A DNA stretch of 64,000 bases from NCBI GenBank assembly GCA_947625285.1, contig CANQNS010000006.1:1-64000 (forward strand). Direction: 5' to 3'. The stretch comes from an uncultured Oscillospiraceae bacterium. Lineage in GTDB: Bacteria > Bacillota > Clostridia > Oscillospirales > Oscillospiraceae. The translations under genes were made by a program, and so were the position numbers. Under the pieces are notes generated by a model. It saw nothing but the letters and a program-made list of their open reading frames with translations. It was not told where the DNA came from and did not search any database. This document shows positions 52,298-60,136 of the stretch, one piece after another. Numbering within the stretch: position 1 is the first letter of the stretch; every line of letters begins with the position of its first letter.

Positions 52298-53643
52298 GCA
52301 GATTTCCAAAGGATTTTCTCTGGGGCGTGGCCTGCGCCTCCTATCAGTGCGAGGGGGGCTGGGACGCCGACGGCAAGGGGCCCAATATCTGGGACGATTT
52401 CTGTCATGACCGGGCCGGCGGCCACATCAAAAACGGCGACACCGGCGACGTGGCCTGCGACAGCTACCACCGTTTCCGGGAGGACGTGGCCTTGATGAAG
52501 GCCCACAACATCCGGGCCTACCGCTTTTCCGTAAGCTGGGCGCGGGTGATTCCCGACGGGGACGGGGCCGTGAACGAGGCGGGTTTGGCGTTTTACAGCC
52601 AGTTGGTGGATGAGCTTCTTGCAAGCGGCATCGAGCCGCTGGTGACCCTTTACCACTGGGACCTGCCCAGCGCGCTGCAGGATAAGGGCGGCTGGCTCAA
52701 CCGGGACATCGCGGACGCCTTCGGCCGGTACGCGGGGGTCCTGGCGGAGCGGTTCCAAGGCCGGGTCACCAAGTACATGACCCTGAACGAGCCCCAGTGC
52801 GCCGCCCGGCTGGGCTACGGCATAGGGGAGCACGCCCCGGGGCTGAAGATGAGCGAGGAGAAGGTGGCGCAGGTGTTCCACAATCTGTGCCTGGCCCACT
52901 CTGCCGCCTACCGGGCCATCAAGGCCGCCGCCGGGCCGGAGGCGCAGGTGGGCGTGGCCTCCTGCGGGGACCTATATTACCCCCAGAACGATACCCCGGC
53001 CTGCCGGGAGGCGGCCTATCGGGCCACCTTCGACCTGAGCCGGGCCGACTGGGCCTTTACCTTCAACATCTTCCTGGACAGCGTGTGTCTCAGAAAATAC
53101 GACGACACCGCCCCGGCGTGCGTGAAGCGGTTCGCCGCCACCGTGGACCCGGCGGACTGGGCGCTCATGGAAAAGCCGGACTTCATCGGCGTGAACGTGT
53201 ATAACGGCCACGCGGTGGACGAGACCGGGGCCAATGTGGACCGATACCCCGGCTTTCCCCTGACCGGCTGCAAGTGGCCGGTGACGCCGGAGGTCATGCG
53301 CTACGGCCCCGCCAACATCGCCCGGCGATACGGGCTTCCGGTTTACATAACGGAGAACGGCCAGTCCTGCAACGACCGCGTCCATCTGGACGGCCAGGTC
53401 CACGACCCGGAGAGGATCGACTTTCTGCACCGGTATCTGCTGGAGCTGTCCAAGGCCGTGGAGGAGGGACTGGACCTGCGGGGGTATATGCAGTGGAGCT
53501 TTTTGGATAACTTCGAGTGGAGCCAGGGCTACGGCGAGCGGTTCGGCATCGTGTTCGTGGACTACCGGACCGGGGAGCGCATCCCCAAGGACTCCGCAAA
53601 ATGGTACGCCCACGTCATCGAGACGAATGGCGAATGTCTGTAA
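52294..53643 (+). CDS. beta-glucosidase, glycoside hydrolase family 1
   Basis: 449 residues, complete GH1 barrel. N-terminal signature FLWGVACASYQCEGGWDADG, acid/base E166 in MTLNEPQCA, nucleophile E354 in VYITENGQS, and WSFLDNFEWSQGYGERFGI at the end. Cytoplasmic; cleaves cellobiose or aryl beta-glucosides without phosphorylation. Translationally coupled to the GH94 gene by a four-base overlap. Confidence 0.95.
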   Translation: MSRFPKDFLWGVACASYQCEGGWDADGKGPNIWDDFCHDRAGGHIKNGDTGDVACDSYHRFREDVALMKAHNIRAYRFSVSWARVIPDGDGAVNEAGLAFYSQLVDELLASGIEPLVTLYHWDLPSALQDKGGWLNRDIADAFGRYAGVLAERFQGRVTKYMTLNEPQCAARLGYGIGEHAPGLKMSEEKVAQVFHNLCLAHSAAYRAIKAAAGPEAQVGVASCGDLYYPQNDTPACREAAYRATFDLSRADWAFTFNIFLDSVCLRKYDDTAPACVKRFAATVDPADWALMEKPDFIGVNVYNGHAVDETGANVDRYPGFPLTGCKWPVTPEVMRYGPANIARRYGLPVYITENGQSCNDRVHLDGQVHDPERIDFLHRYLLELSKAVEEGLDLRGYMQWSFLDNFEWSQGYGERFGIVFVDYRTGERIPKDSAKWYAHVIETNGECL

Positions 53644-53661
53644 GGAGGGGAGAGGACGACC

Positions 53662-54348
53662 ATGAAGCGTTCGGAGATCAACAGGGCGTTGAAGGAGCTG
53701 GAGGCCATGTGCGAGAAGTACAGGTGCTATCTGCCGCCCTTCTGCCATTTCACCCCGGACCAGTGGCAGTCGGTGGGCCACGACTATGACGAGGTCCGGG
53801 ACTGCATGCTGGGCTGGGACATCACCGACTACGGCCTGGGGGACTTTGACAAGGTGGGCATGAGCCTCATCACCATCCGCAACGGCAACCGGGCCATGGC
53901 GGACAAGTACCCCAAGGTGTACGCGGAAAAGCTGCTGTATGTGAAGGAGGGCCAGTATTCCCCCAACCACTTCCACTGGTACAAGACCGAGGACATCATC
54001 AACCGGGGCGGCGGCAACATCCTGATCCGGGTGTACAACAGCCTGCCGGACGAGAGCATAGACTATGAGACCGACGTGACCGTCCACACCGACGGCCGGA
54101 CCTACCAGGTCCCCGCCGGGACCCAGGTGCGCCTGACGCCGGGGGAGAGCATCCACATCCAGCAGTATATGTACCACGACTTCTCCGTGGAGCCGGGGAC
54201 GGGCGCGGTGCTGCTGGGGGAGGTCAGCCAGTGCAACGACGACAACACCGATAACCGCTTCAATCCCCCCGTAGGCCGCTTCCCGGCCATCGAGGAGGAC
54301 GAGCCGCCCTACCGGCTTTTGTGCAACGAGTATCCCCCGGCAAAGTGA
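53662..54348 (+). CDS. D-lyxose (mannose) isomerase, cupin type
   Basis: 228 residues, whole-length match to D-lyxose ketol-isomerase (YdaE/LyxI) cupins. Metal-binding His/Glu candidates lie in SPNHFHWYKTEDIINRG and GESIHIQQYMYHDFSV. The family interconverts D-lyxose/D-xylulose and also D-mannose/D-fructose. Near a beta-mannosidase, the mannose reaction is the more useful one: it would feed mannose into glycolysis as fructose. TAAGGAGGGG precedes the ATG. Confidence 0.9.
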   Translation: MKRSEINRALKELEAMCEKYRCYLPPFCHFTPDQWQSVGHDYDEVRDCMLGWDITDYGLGDFDKVGMSLITIRNGNRAMADKYPKVYAEKLLYVKEGQYSPNHFHWYKTEDIINRGGGNILIRVYNSLPDESIDYETDVTVHTDGRTYQVPAGTQVRLTPGESIHIQQYMYHDFSVEPGTGAVLLGEVSQCNDDNTDNRFNPPVGRFPAIEEDEPPYRLLCNEYPPAK

Positions 54349-54402
54349 GGGCAGGAAAAAGTATGACCGGGTCAGGGACCCGACCGTAAGGGAGGAAACA
54401 GC

Positions 54403-56520
54403 ATGAGCGAGAAAAAGACGCTGCGGGCCGGCGTCATCGGCGCGGGGGCCATCAGCGACATATACCTGCAAAATCTGACTTCCGGCCGCTTTCCCCGGCT
54501 GGAGGCGGCCGCCGTGGCGGCCAGTCATTTGGAGCACGCCAGGGCCAAGGCGGAGAAGTACGGCCTGCGGGCCTGCACCACGGCGGAGCTGCTGGCGGAT
54601 GAGAGCATCGACATGGCGGTGATCCTGACCCCGGTGGGGACCCACTATGCGCTCATCAAGGAGGCCCTTCTGGCGGGCAAGCATGTGTACACGGAAAAGA
54701 CCGTGACCGACGACCCGGCCGCGGCGGCGGAGCTGGCGGCCTTGGCGGAGGAGCGGGGCCTTTACCTGGGCGCGGCCCCGGACACCTTCCTGGGCGCGGC
54801 CTGGCAGACGGCCCGGTCCGCCGTGGACAGCGGTATGCTGGGCCAGATCACCGGCTTTTCCATCGCCGCCAACCGGGACAACCGGGTGCTGCTGGCCCTG
54901 TTCCCCATCCTGCGCCAGCCGGGGGCGGGGGTGCTGTACGATTACGGGGTCTATTACCTGACCGCGCTGGTGAGCCTGCTGGGGCCGGTGGCGCGGGTGG
55001 GGGGCATGACGGCCCATCCCTATGACAGCCAGGTGAACACCGTCCCCGACAGCCCCGGCTTCGGCCAGACGCTTGCCGCGCCCAACGAGAGCCGGGTATC
55101 CGCCGTGCTGGAGCTGGCCAGCGGCGTCACCGGCACCCTTTTCATCGACGCGGACAGCCATATCACCGACCAGTCCTACTTTGCCATTTTCGGCGCCCGG
55201 GGCATCTTGTACCTGACCGACCCCAACCAGTTTGGCGGCACGGTGCGGTTTTTGCCCAACGTGGACCGCTGGGACGCGCCCAACGAGCCGGTGGAGCTGT
55301 GGAACTTCTCCGCCTGGGGCGGCAACTGCCGGGGCTTGGGCCCGGCGGAGATGGCGGACGCCATCCTGTCCGGCCGGCCCAACCGGGCGGGGAAGCGGAT
55401 GGCCTGCCATGTGCTGGACGTGCTGGCGGGACTTCTGCGCTGCGGGGAGCGGGGCGGCTTCGTGTCCATCGCCTCCGCCTGCGGCCGCCCCGCGCCCATG
55501 GAGCCCAGAAGCCCCGGCGTGAAGGCCCTGGGCCATGTGGCTCTCCAGGTCCGGGATATGGGGGCCATGCTGGACTTTTACGGCGGCGTGCTGGGGATGG
55601 AGGAGGCGTTCACCCTGACGCTGGGCCAGCTGGAGGATAGCTGGAAAGCCCAGTACGGCGGCCAGGTGCCCGCCGAGTCCAGGGCCTATCTGGAGGCCAT
55701 GGGCGGGGACAGGGCGCGGCCCTGGATCGTGTATCTGCGCCTGGCGGACGGCCAGTTCATCGAGCTATTTTACGACATGGGCCAGGGGTATCGGACCATA
55801 CGCCGCCGGCGGGAGAACGTGGGCTTTTTCAAGTTCAACTACGAGACGCGGGACATCCTTTCCCTCCGGGACCGGGTGGCCGCCGCGGGGGTGGCTCTGG
55901 CGGAGGATATCCACGTCACGGCGGACGGGTCCCGGGAGTTCACCGTCCATGACCCGGACGGCAACGAGGTCCAGTTCACCCAGTACGCGGACCGGGGGCG
56001 CATCCCCCTGAGCGCGGACCCGACGCATAAGTCCCGCTCCCAGGTGCTGTATACCACCCAGGTGGCCTACAACGTGGGGGACGGGGCCAATATGGCCCGG
56101 TTCTACTGCCAGGGCCTGGGGATGAAAAAGGCCGCCACGCTGACCGTGGCGGACCTGCGGGCCGCACTGGAAAAAAGCGGCGGAGACCCGGCGGAGCTGC
56201 GCCGGCTCGCCGCCCTGGAGGACCGGCCCTGGATCGACTACATAGAGGCGGCTCCCCACCAGTATATCGAGCTTTTCTACGACTACGGCGCGCCGAAAAA
56301 GCAGGACCGGGACCTGAGCGACGCCTATGGCTACCGGCACATCTGCCTGGAGGTGGCGGATATCCACGCCGCTTGGGAGGCGGTGACCGCCAACGGCCTG
56401 ACGCCGGACACGCCCATCAGCCAGGGCGCGGACGGGGCCTACCAGTTCTGGCTGACGGACCCGGACGGCAACCGGCTGGAGATGATGGAATACGCCCCCG
56501 GCGCGAAGCAGCTTGGCTGA
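54403..56520 (+). CDS. Gfo/Idh/MocA oxidoreductase fused to two VOC domains
   Basis: 705 residues in three parts. Residues 1-365 are a Gfo/Idh/MocA sugar dehydrogenase: NAD motif GVIGAGAISD (10-19), TEKT with K99, and LYDYGVYYLTAL, where Y184 stands in the usual His position, as in glucose-fructose oxidoreductase. Residues about 374-528 are a VOC/glyoxalase-fold domain (H378, E454, E522; K477 where a third ligand is expected). Residues about 548-700 are a second VOC domain with a complete glyoxalase-I-like set Q553, E623, H646, E693. GGGAGG precedes the ATG. Last gene of the operon. A redox step on a sugar followed by a VOC-catalysed isomerisation or elimination is a reasonable guess. Confidence 0.88.
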   Translation: MSEKKTLRAGVIGAGAISDIYLQNLTSGRFPRLEAAAVAASHLEHARAKAEKYGLRACTTAELLADESIDMAVILTPVGTHYALIKEALLAGKHVYTEKTVTDDPAAAAELAALAEERGLYLGAAPDTFLGAAWQTARSAVDSGMLGQITGFSIAANRDNRVLLALFPILRQPGAGVLYDYGVYYLTALVSLLGPVARVGGMTAHPYDSQVNTVPDSPGFGQTLAAPNESRVSAVLELASGVTGTLFIDADSHITDQSYFAIFGARGILYLTDPNQFGGTVRFLPNVDRWDAPNEPVELWNFSAWGGNCRGLGPAEMADAILSGRPNRAGKRMACHVLDVLAGLLRCGERGGFVSIASACGRPAPMEPRSPGVKALGHVALQVRDMGAMLDFYGGVLGMEEAFTLTLGQLEDSWKAQYGGQVPAESRAYLEAMGGDRARPWIVYLRLADGQFIELFYDMGQGYRTIRRRRENVGFFKFNYETRDILSLRDRVAAAGVALAEDIHVTADGSREFTVHDPDGNEVQFTQYADRGRIPLSADPTHKSRSQVLYTTQVAYNVGDGANMARFYCQGLGMKKAATLTVADLRAALEKSGGDPAELRRLAALEDRPWIDYIEAAPHQYIELFYDYGAPKKQDRDLSDAYGYRHICLEVADIHAAWEAVTANGLTPDTPISQGADGAYQFWLTDPDGNRLEMMEYAPGAKQLG

Positions 56521-56551
56521 GCCCGCCGGGCCAAAGAGCTGCCAAACACGC

Positions 56552-56583
56552 AAGACCCCCTGTCCTCACGGACAGGGGGTCTT
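56552..56583. terminator. bidirectional terminator ending the glycan operon
   Basis: Perfect 14-base stem AAGACCCCCTGTCC / GGACAGGGGGTCTT with TCAC loop. Also lies just past the stop of the convergent 53-codon gene. Confidence 0.87.
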
Positions 56584-56608
56584 TATGCGCCGCGGCGGAC
56601 CGCCGCTT

Positions 56609-56770
56609 TTATACCACGAACGTCACGCCGTAGGCGGTGGCAAGACGGGCGTTGCGGTTCACCTCCAGCATACGCCGGCGGGTGGGCTCCGCCATATCAC
56701 GGGCCTTCTTGCTCTCCCACTTCATCTGCCGGTTCTTCATGGCCGTATAGCTCGCGTCATAATACTTCAT
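56609..56770 (-). CDS. 53-residue basic small protein next to an AraC regulator
   Basis: ATG 56770 is preceded by GAAAGGAG; the frame ends at 56609. The longer in-frame extension to 56866 has no ribosome binding site. The N-terminal 40 residues are strongly basic and Met-rich (AMKNRQMKWESKKARDMAE, then RRRMLEVNRNARL); the tail is uncharged (ATAYGVTFVV). It follows AraC paralogue 2 by 112 bases on the same strand. Overall shape (basic helix, then a TAY-containing hydrophobic tail) resembles the 47-residue gene beside AraC paralogue 1, though identity is low. Unknown function. Confidence 0.68.
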   Translation of the reverse strand: MKYYDASYTAMKNRQMKWESKKARDMAEPTRRRMLEVNRNARLATAYGVTFVV

Positions 56771-56882
56771 CGCTTGGTTCTCCTTTCTGGTTCCACGGCG
56801 GGGGCCTTTCCGCCTGCCGAGGCCATATATTACTGTAAACCAAGCCAATAAAATATCAAGAATCAACTGTTTATTGCAAAAA

Positions 56883-57659
56883 TCAATTGTAATTTCCTAC
56901 AATTTCAGTAGATAACGGCAGCCGCCGCTTGTTTTCCCGCCGGTATTGGCCGGGGCTCCGGCCCGTATGGGCCCGGAAGGCGTTGGCGTAGTGGGAGGCG
57001 GAGGCGAAGGCGAAAAACTGGGCGATATCGGTGACGGAGAAATCGGAGTAGGCCAGCAGCATCTTGCTGGCGTCCAGCTTTTTCTCCCGGACGCACCGGG
57101 AAAGGCTCCTGCCGGTCTCCCGGACGAACAGGGCGGAGAGGTAGCTCACCGACACGCCCACGTGCTCCGCCAGGTCCGGCAGGCGGATGGTCTCATGCAG
57201 GTGCTGGTCGATGTAGTCCAGGGCGTCCAGCACGTGGGGGGAGTAGGAGGGGCTGTTTTGCAGGGCCTTCATCCGGGCGGCGAAGTCCCGGATCATGGCG
57301 TCCTGCAGGTCGATGACCTGCCGGGGCTCGTCGCACCGGTCCGCCTGCTGGATGTACAGGTCGCTGAGGCCGTAGGCCACATCCGGGGCCATCCCGCCCT
57401 GGATGCAGACCCGGCAGGCGATGGTGACGGTGCTGACAAGCATATACTGCTGGTGCCGCAGGGGATCGGGGGAGAGGGTGCCGGTGCTGCGCCCGCCCTC
57501 CAGCGACTGGCGCAGCAATACGGCGGCCTCCGGGTCGCCCCGCTTCAAAAGCTCGAAAGGCCGCATCTCCTCCCGGAGAGAGGCGTGGATGAAGCCCTCT
57601 TCCCGCTGCCTGAAAAGCAGCTCGGAGAGGGCTTTTCCGATCTCGCCGTTGTCCGCCAA
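56883..57659 (-). CDS. AraC-family regulator, paralogue 2
   Basis: 258 residues from TTG 57659, five bases after the upstream stop; this start places the N-terminus exactly 31 residues before the ExMR motif, as in paralogue 1, and avoids the long overlap of the alternative start. C-terminal AraC DNA-binding domain (LAEHVGVSVSYLSALFVRET, then TDIAQFFAFASASHYANAFR). The N-terminal domain shares SPDPLRHQQYMLVSTVTIACR and YGLSDLYIQQADRCDEPRQV with paralogue 1. It is the fourth gene of an amino acid importer operon and could regulate that operon and the 53-codon gene behind it. Confidence 0.87.
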   Translation of the reverse strand: MADNGEIGKALSELLFRQREEGFIHASLREEMRPFELLKRGDPEAAVLLRQSLEGGRSTGTLSPDPLRHQQYMLVSTVTIACRVCIQGGMAPDVAYGLSDLYIQQADRCDEPRQVIDLQDAMIRDFAARMKALQNSPSYSPHVLDALDYIDQHLHETIRLPDLAEHVGVSVSYLSALFVRETGRSLSRCVREKKLDASKMLLAYSDFSVTDIAQFFAFASASHYANAFRAHTGRSPGQYRRENKRRLPLSTEIVGNYN

Positions 57660-57663
57660 GCCG

Positions 57664-58470
57664 TTACGCCTTGGGGTCGGCGGTGATGTCCGCGCCGAAG
57701 TATTTCTCGCTGAGCTTCGCCAGGGTGCCGTCGTCCCGCATGGCGGCAATGGCGTCGTTGACCGCGTCCCGCAATGCGGCGGTCTCGCCGCCCTTACGCA
57801 TGGGGATAGCCACCTGGTTGGCCTCCTCGGTGTAGGCCACGACCTTCAGGGGCGCGTCGGGCTGCTGGGCCAGGTAGTCCAGCACGGACACCTCCGCGTT
57901 CAGGGTGGCGTCCACCCGGCCGGACTGGACCATGTGCATGGTCTCGCCCAGGGAGTCCACGCCCTCCACCGTGGCGCCGTAGTCCTCCGCCAGCTCCATA
58001 TAGGTGCTGCCGATGCTGTTGGACGTGGTTTTGCCCTTCAGGTCCTCAAAAGAGGTGATGTCCTCATTGTCCTCCCGGACCACCAGGGCGGTGCGGATAT
58101 AGGCGTAGGGGTCGGAGAAGTCGTACTTCTCGCTGCGCTCGTCGGTGATATCCACGCCGTTTACGACCAGGTCGTACCGGCCGGCGTCCAGGCCGGCGAA
58201 CAGGCCGTCCCACTCGCCCTCCACGAACTTGGCTTCTACGCCCAGCGCGTCGGCGATATACCGGCCCACCTCCACGTCGAAGCCCACCAGCTCGTCGTCC
58301 TCGTCATGGTAGGTCCAGGGAGCCCAGGTGCCCTCCATGGCGATGGTAAGCTCGCCCTTCTCCTTGATGGCGTCCAGCAGGTCCGGCTCCTCCTTGGCGG
58401 AGGCGGTCACGCCCCACGCCATGCCCAGGCACAGGGCTGCGATCAGCGTCGCGATGACAGTTTTTTTCAT
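57664..58470 (-). CDS. polar amino acid ABC transporter substrate-binding protein
   Basis: 268 residues from ATG 58470, one base after the ATPase stop, with AAAGGATGGG inside the ATPase end. Sec signal peptide (KKTVIATLIAALCLGMAWGV, cleavage near ASA-KE) with no lipobox at the cleavage site. Family 3 binding-protein motifs: GTWAPWTYHDEDDELVGFDV and AYIRTALVVREDN. Ligand probably a polar amino acid or cystine. Confidence 0.92.
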   Translation of the reverse strand: MKKTVIATLIAALCLGMAWGVTASAKEEPDLLDAIKEKGELTIAMEGTWAPWTYHDEDDELVGFDVEVGRYIADALGVEAKFVEGEWDGLFAGLDAGRYDLVVNGVDITDERSEKYDFSDPYAYIRTALVVREDNEDITSFEDLKGKTTSNSIGSTYMELAEDYGATVEGVDSLGETMHMVQSGRVDATLNAEVSVLDYLAQQPDAPLKVVAYTEEANQVAIPMRKGGETAALRDAVNDAIAAMRDDGTLAKLSEKYFGADITADPKA

Positions 58471-58471
58471 G

Positions 58472-59215
58472 TTACCCATCCTTTCTGTCCAGAGAGCGGA
58501 GAAAGCTCTGTATCCGCTCCGATGTCTGCTCTTCAAAAAATGCCGCCGTAGGCGCCGCCGCCAGGGCCTTGCCCTGGTCCATGAACAGCACCCGGGTGGA
58601 AACGTGCCGGGCGAAGGTCACCTCATGGGTGACGATCACCATAGTCATGCCGTCCTCGGCCAGAGCCCGTATCACGTCCAGCACCCCGCCGATGAGCTCC
58701 GGGTCCAGGGCGGAGGTGGGCTCGTCCAGAAAGATCACGTCCGGCTGCACCGCCACGGCCCTGGCGATGGCTACCCGCTGCTGCTGGCCGCCGGACAGCT
58801 GACTGGGGTAGGCGTCGCCCCGGTCGGCAAGACCCACCTTTTCCAAGGCCGCCATGGCCCGGTCCCGGGCCTCCGCCTTGGACATCTTCCGGGGGATAAG
58901 GAGCCCCTCGGTGACGTTTTGCAGGGCGGTCTTGTTGGAAAAAAGGTTATAGCTTTGAAAGACGAAGGCCGTGTGCCGCCGGTAGGCGGCGATCTCCTTC
59001 CGGCTGAGCCCGGGCATATCCATGCTCTGGCCCCGAAAGGTCATATGGCCCTCGTCGGCCCGCTCCAGGTAGTTCAGACACCGCAGCAGCGTGGTCTTGC
59101 CGCCGCCGGAGGGGCCCAGCACTGCCAGCACGTCCCCCTTGTCCACGGTCAGGTCCACCCGGTCGAGGATCTGGCGGCCGTCAAAGGATTTTTTCAGTCC
59201 CGTTACCTCAAGCAC
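58472..59215 (-). CDS. polar amino acid ABC transporter ATPase
   Basis: 247 residues from GTG 59215. Walker A GPSGGGKTT, signature QLSGGQQQRVAIARA, Walker B VIFLDEPTSALDPE. Its start overlaps the permease gene by eight bases. Confidence 0.94.
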   Translation of the reverse strand: MLEVTGLKKSFDGRQILDRVDLTVDKGDVLAVLGPSGGGKTTLLRCLNYLERADEGHMTFRGQSMDMPGLSRKEIAAYRRHTAFVFQSYNLFSNKTALQNVTEGLLIPRKMSKAEARDRAMAALEKVGLADRGDAYPSQLSGGQQQRVAIARAVAVQPDVIFLDEPTSALDPELIGGVLDVIRALAEDGMTMVIVTHEVTFARHVSTRVLFMDQGKALAAAPTAAFFEEQTSERIQSFLRSLDRKDG

Positions 59216-59891
59216 GGATCACATTCCCCCCGTTCATGGCGTTCAGCTTCTTCTCGCCCAGGGCCTGGAGCTTTGTGATGACCGTGCAGAAGAAGAGGTA
59301 GATCACCGCCACCTCCATGTACAGGGCCAGCGCCTCGTAGGTCCGGCCCACCACCCGCTGGGTAGCCATGAACATCTCCATGACCGTGATGTTGGCGGCC
59401 AGGGAGGTATCCTTCACCATGGAGATGAGGGAGTTGGAAAGGGGCGGGAACGCGGTGCGGAAGGCCTGGGGCAGCACGATGCGCCGCATGATCTGCGTGT
59501 AGCTCATGCCCACGCAGTAGCCGGCCTCCATCTGGCCCTTGGGCACCGCCTCGATGGCGGCCCGGACCGTCTCGGCGCAGTAGGCCCCCTCGTTCAAGGC
59601 GAACACCGCCACCGCGCAGGGGAACGCCGGCAGCATGAGGCCGATGTCCGGCAGGCCGAAATAGACCAGATACAACTGCACCAGCAGAGGCGTGCCCCGC
59701 ACGATCCATATGTAAAACCGCACCAGCTGCTTCAGGCCCCGGATATCCGCGATCTGGATCATGGCGCAGAGCACCGCGATCACCAGCGCCAGCGCGAAGG
59801 ATATGACCGTCAGGGGTATGGTCACCATGACCCCCTGGCCCAAGATGCGGGGGAAGGATGAGATGAGGATGTCCGCCAGTCTTTCGCTCAA
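59208..59891 (-). CDS. polar amino acid ABC transporter permease
   Basis: 227 residues from TTG 59891 with AGGAGG seven bases upstream. HisM/GlnP-type permease with the motif RGTPLLVQLYLVYFGLPDIG and EAA-like GYCVGMSYTQIMRRIVLPQA. First gene of the leftward operon permease-ATPase-binding protein-AraC. Confidence 0.93.
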   Translation of the reverse strand: MSERLADILISSFPRILGQGVMVTIPLTVISFALALVIAVLCAMIQIADIRGLKQLVRFYIWIVRGTPLLVQLYLVYFGLPDIGLMLPAFPCAVAVFALNEGAYCAETVRAAIEAVPKGQMEAGYCVGMSYTQIMRRIVLPQAFRTAFPPLSNSLISMVKDTSLAANITVMEMFMATQRVVGRTYEALALYMEVAVIYLFFCTVITKLQALGEKKLNAMNGGNVIRA

Positions 59892-59932
59892 TGCCGCGCC
59901 TCCTAGATGATGTCCGCCTATTTCCGCCTATT

Positions 59933-59961
59933 ATTATAAAACCTACCGGACAAAAGGGCAA
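59933..59961 (-). promoter_or_regulatory. promoter of the amino acid importer operon
   Basis: Read leftwards: TTGCCC, 17-base spacer, TATAAT, 41 bases before TTG 59891. Confidence 0.68.
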
Positions 59962-60068
59962 TTATTGAAATTGTATAAAATCCATATGTTTTATTCCCCC
60001 AATATAGCCATCCGTCGTAGAATGGCGGGGGAGGATAACCAAAAAACGGGAGTGTTATAAATTGTTTC

Positions 60069-60097
60069 TTTACAATAACATAAGTTTCTGTTATAAT
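60069..60097 (+). promoter_or_regulatory. promoter of the dicarboxylate/amino acid symporter
   Basis: TTTACA, 17-base spacer, TATAAT, 39 bases before ATG 60137. The AT-rich space between the divergent promoters (about 59962-60068) could hold operators; none was identified. Confidence 0.7.
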
Positions 60098-60136
60098 CCA
60101 TTTATCTGGATAAATTGAAAAGGAGAGACCAACATC

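Noticed and set aside
52972-55536. 854-codon minus-strand frame opposite GH1, lyxose isomerase and the oxidoreductase fusion
   Set aside because: Crosses three real genes in antisense; no signals of its own.
57659-57749. Extension of AraC paralogue 2 to an upstream start at 57749
   Set aside because: It would overlap the binding-protein gene by 86 bases; the TTG at 57659 gives the N-terminal length of paralogue 1 exactly.
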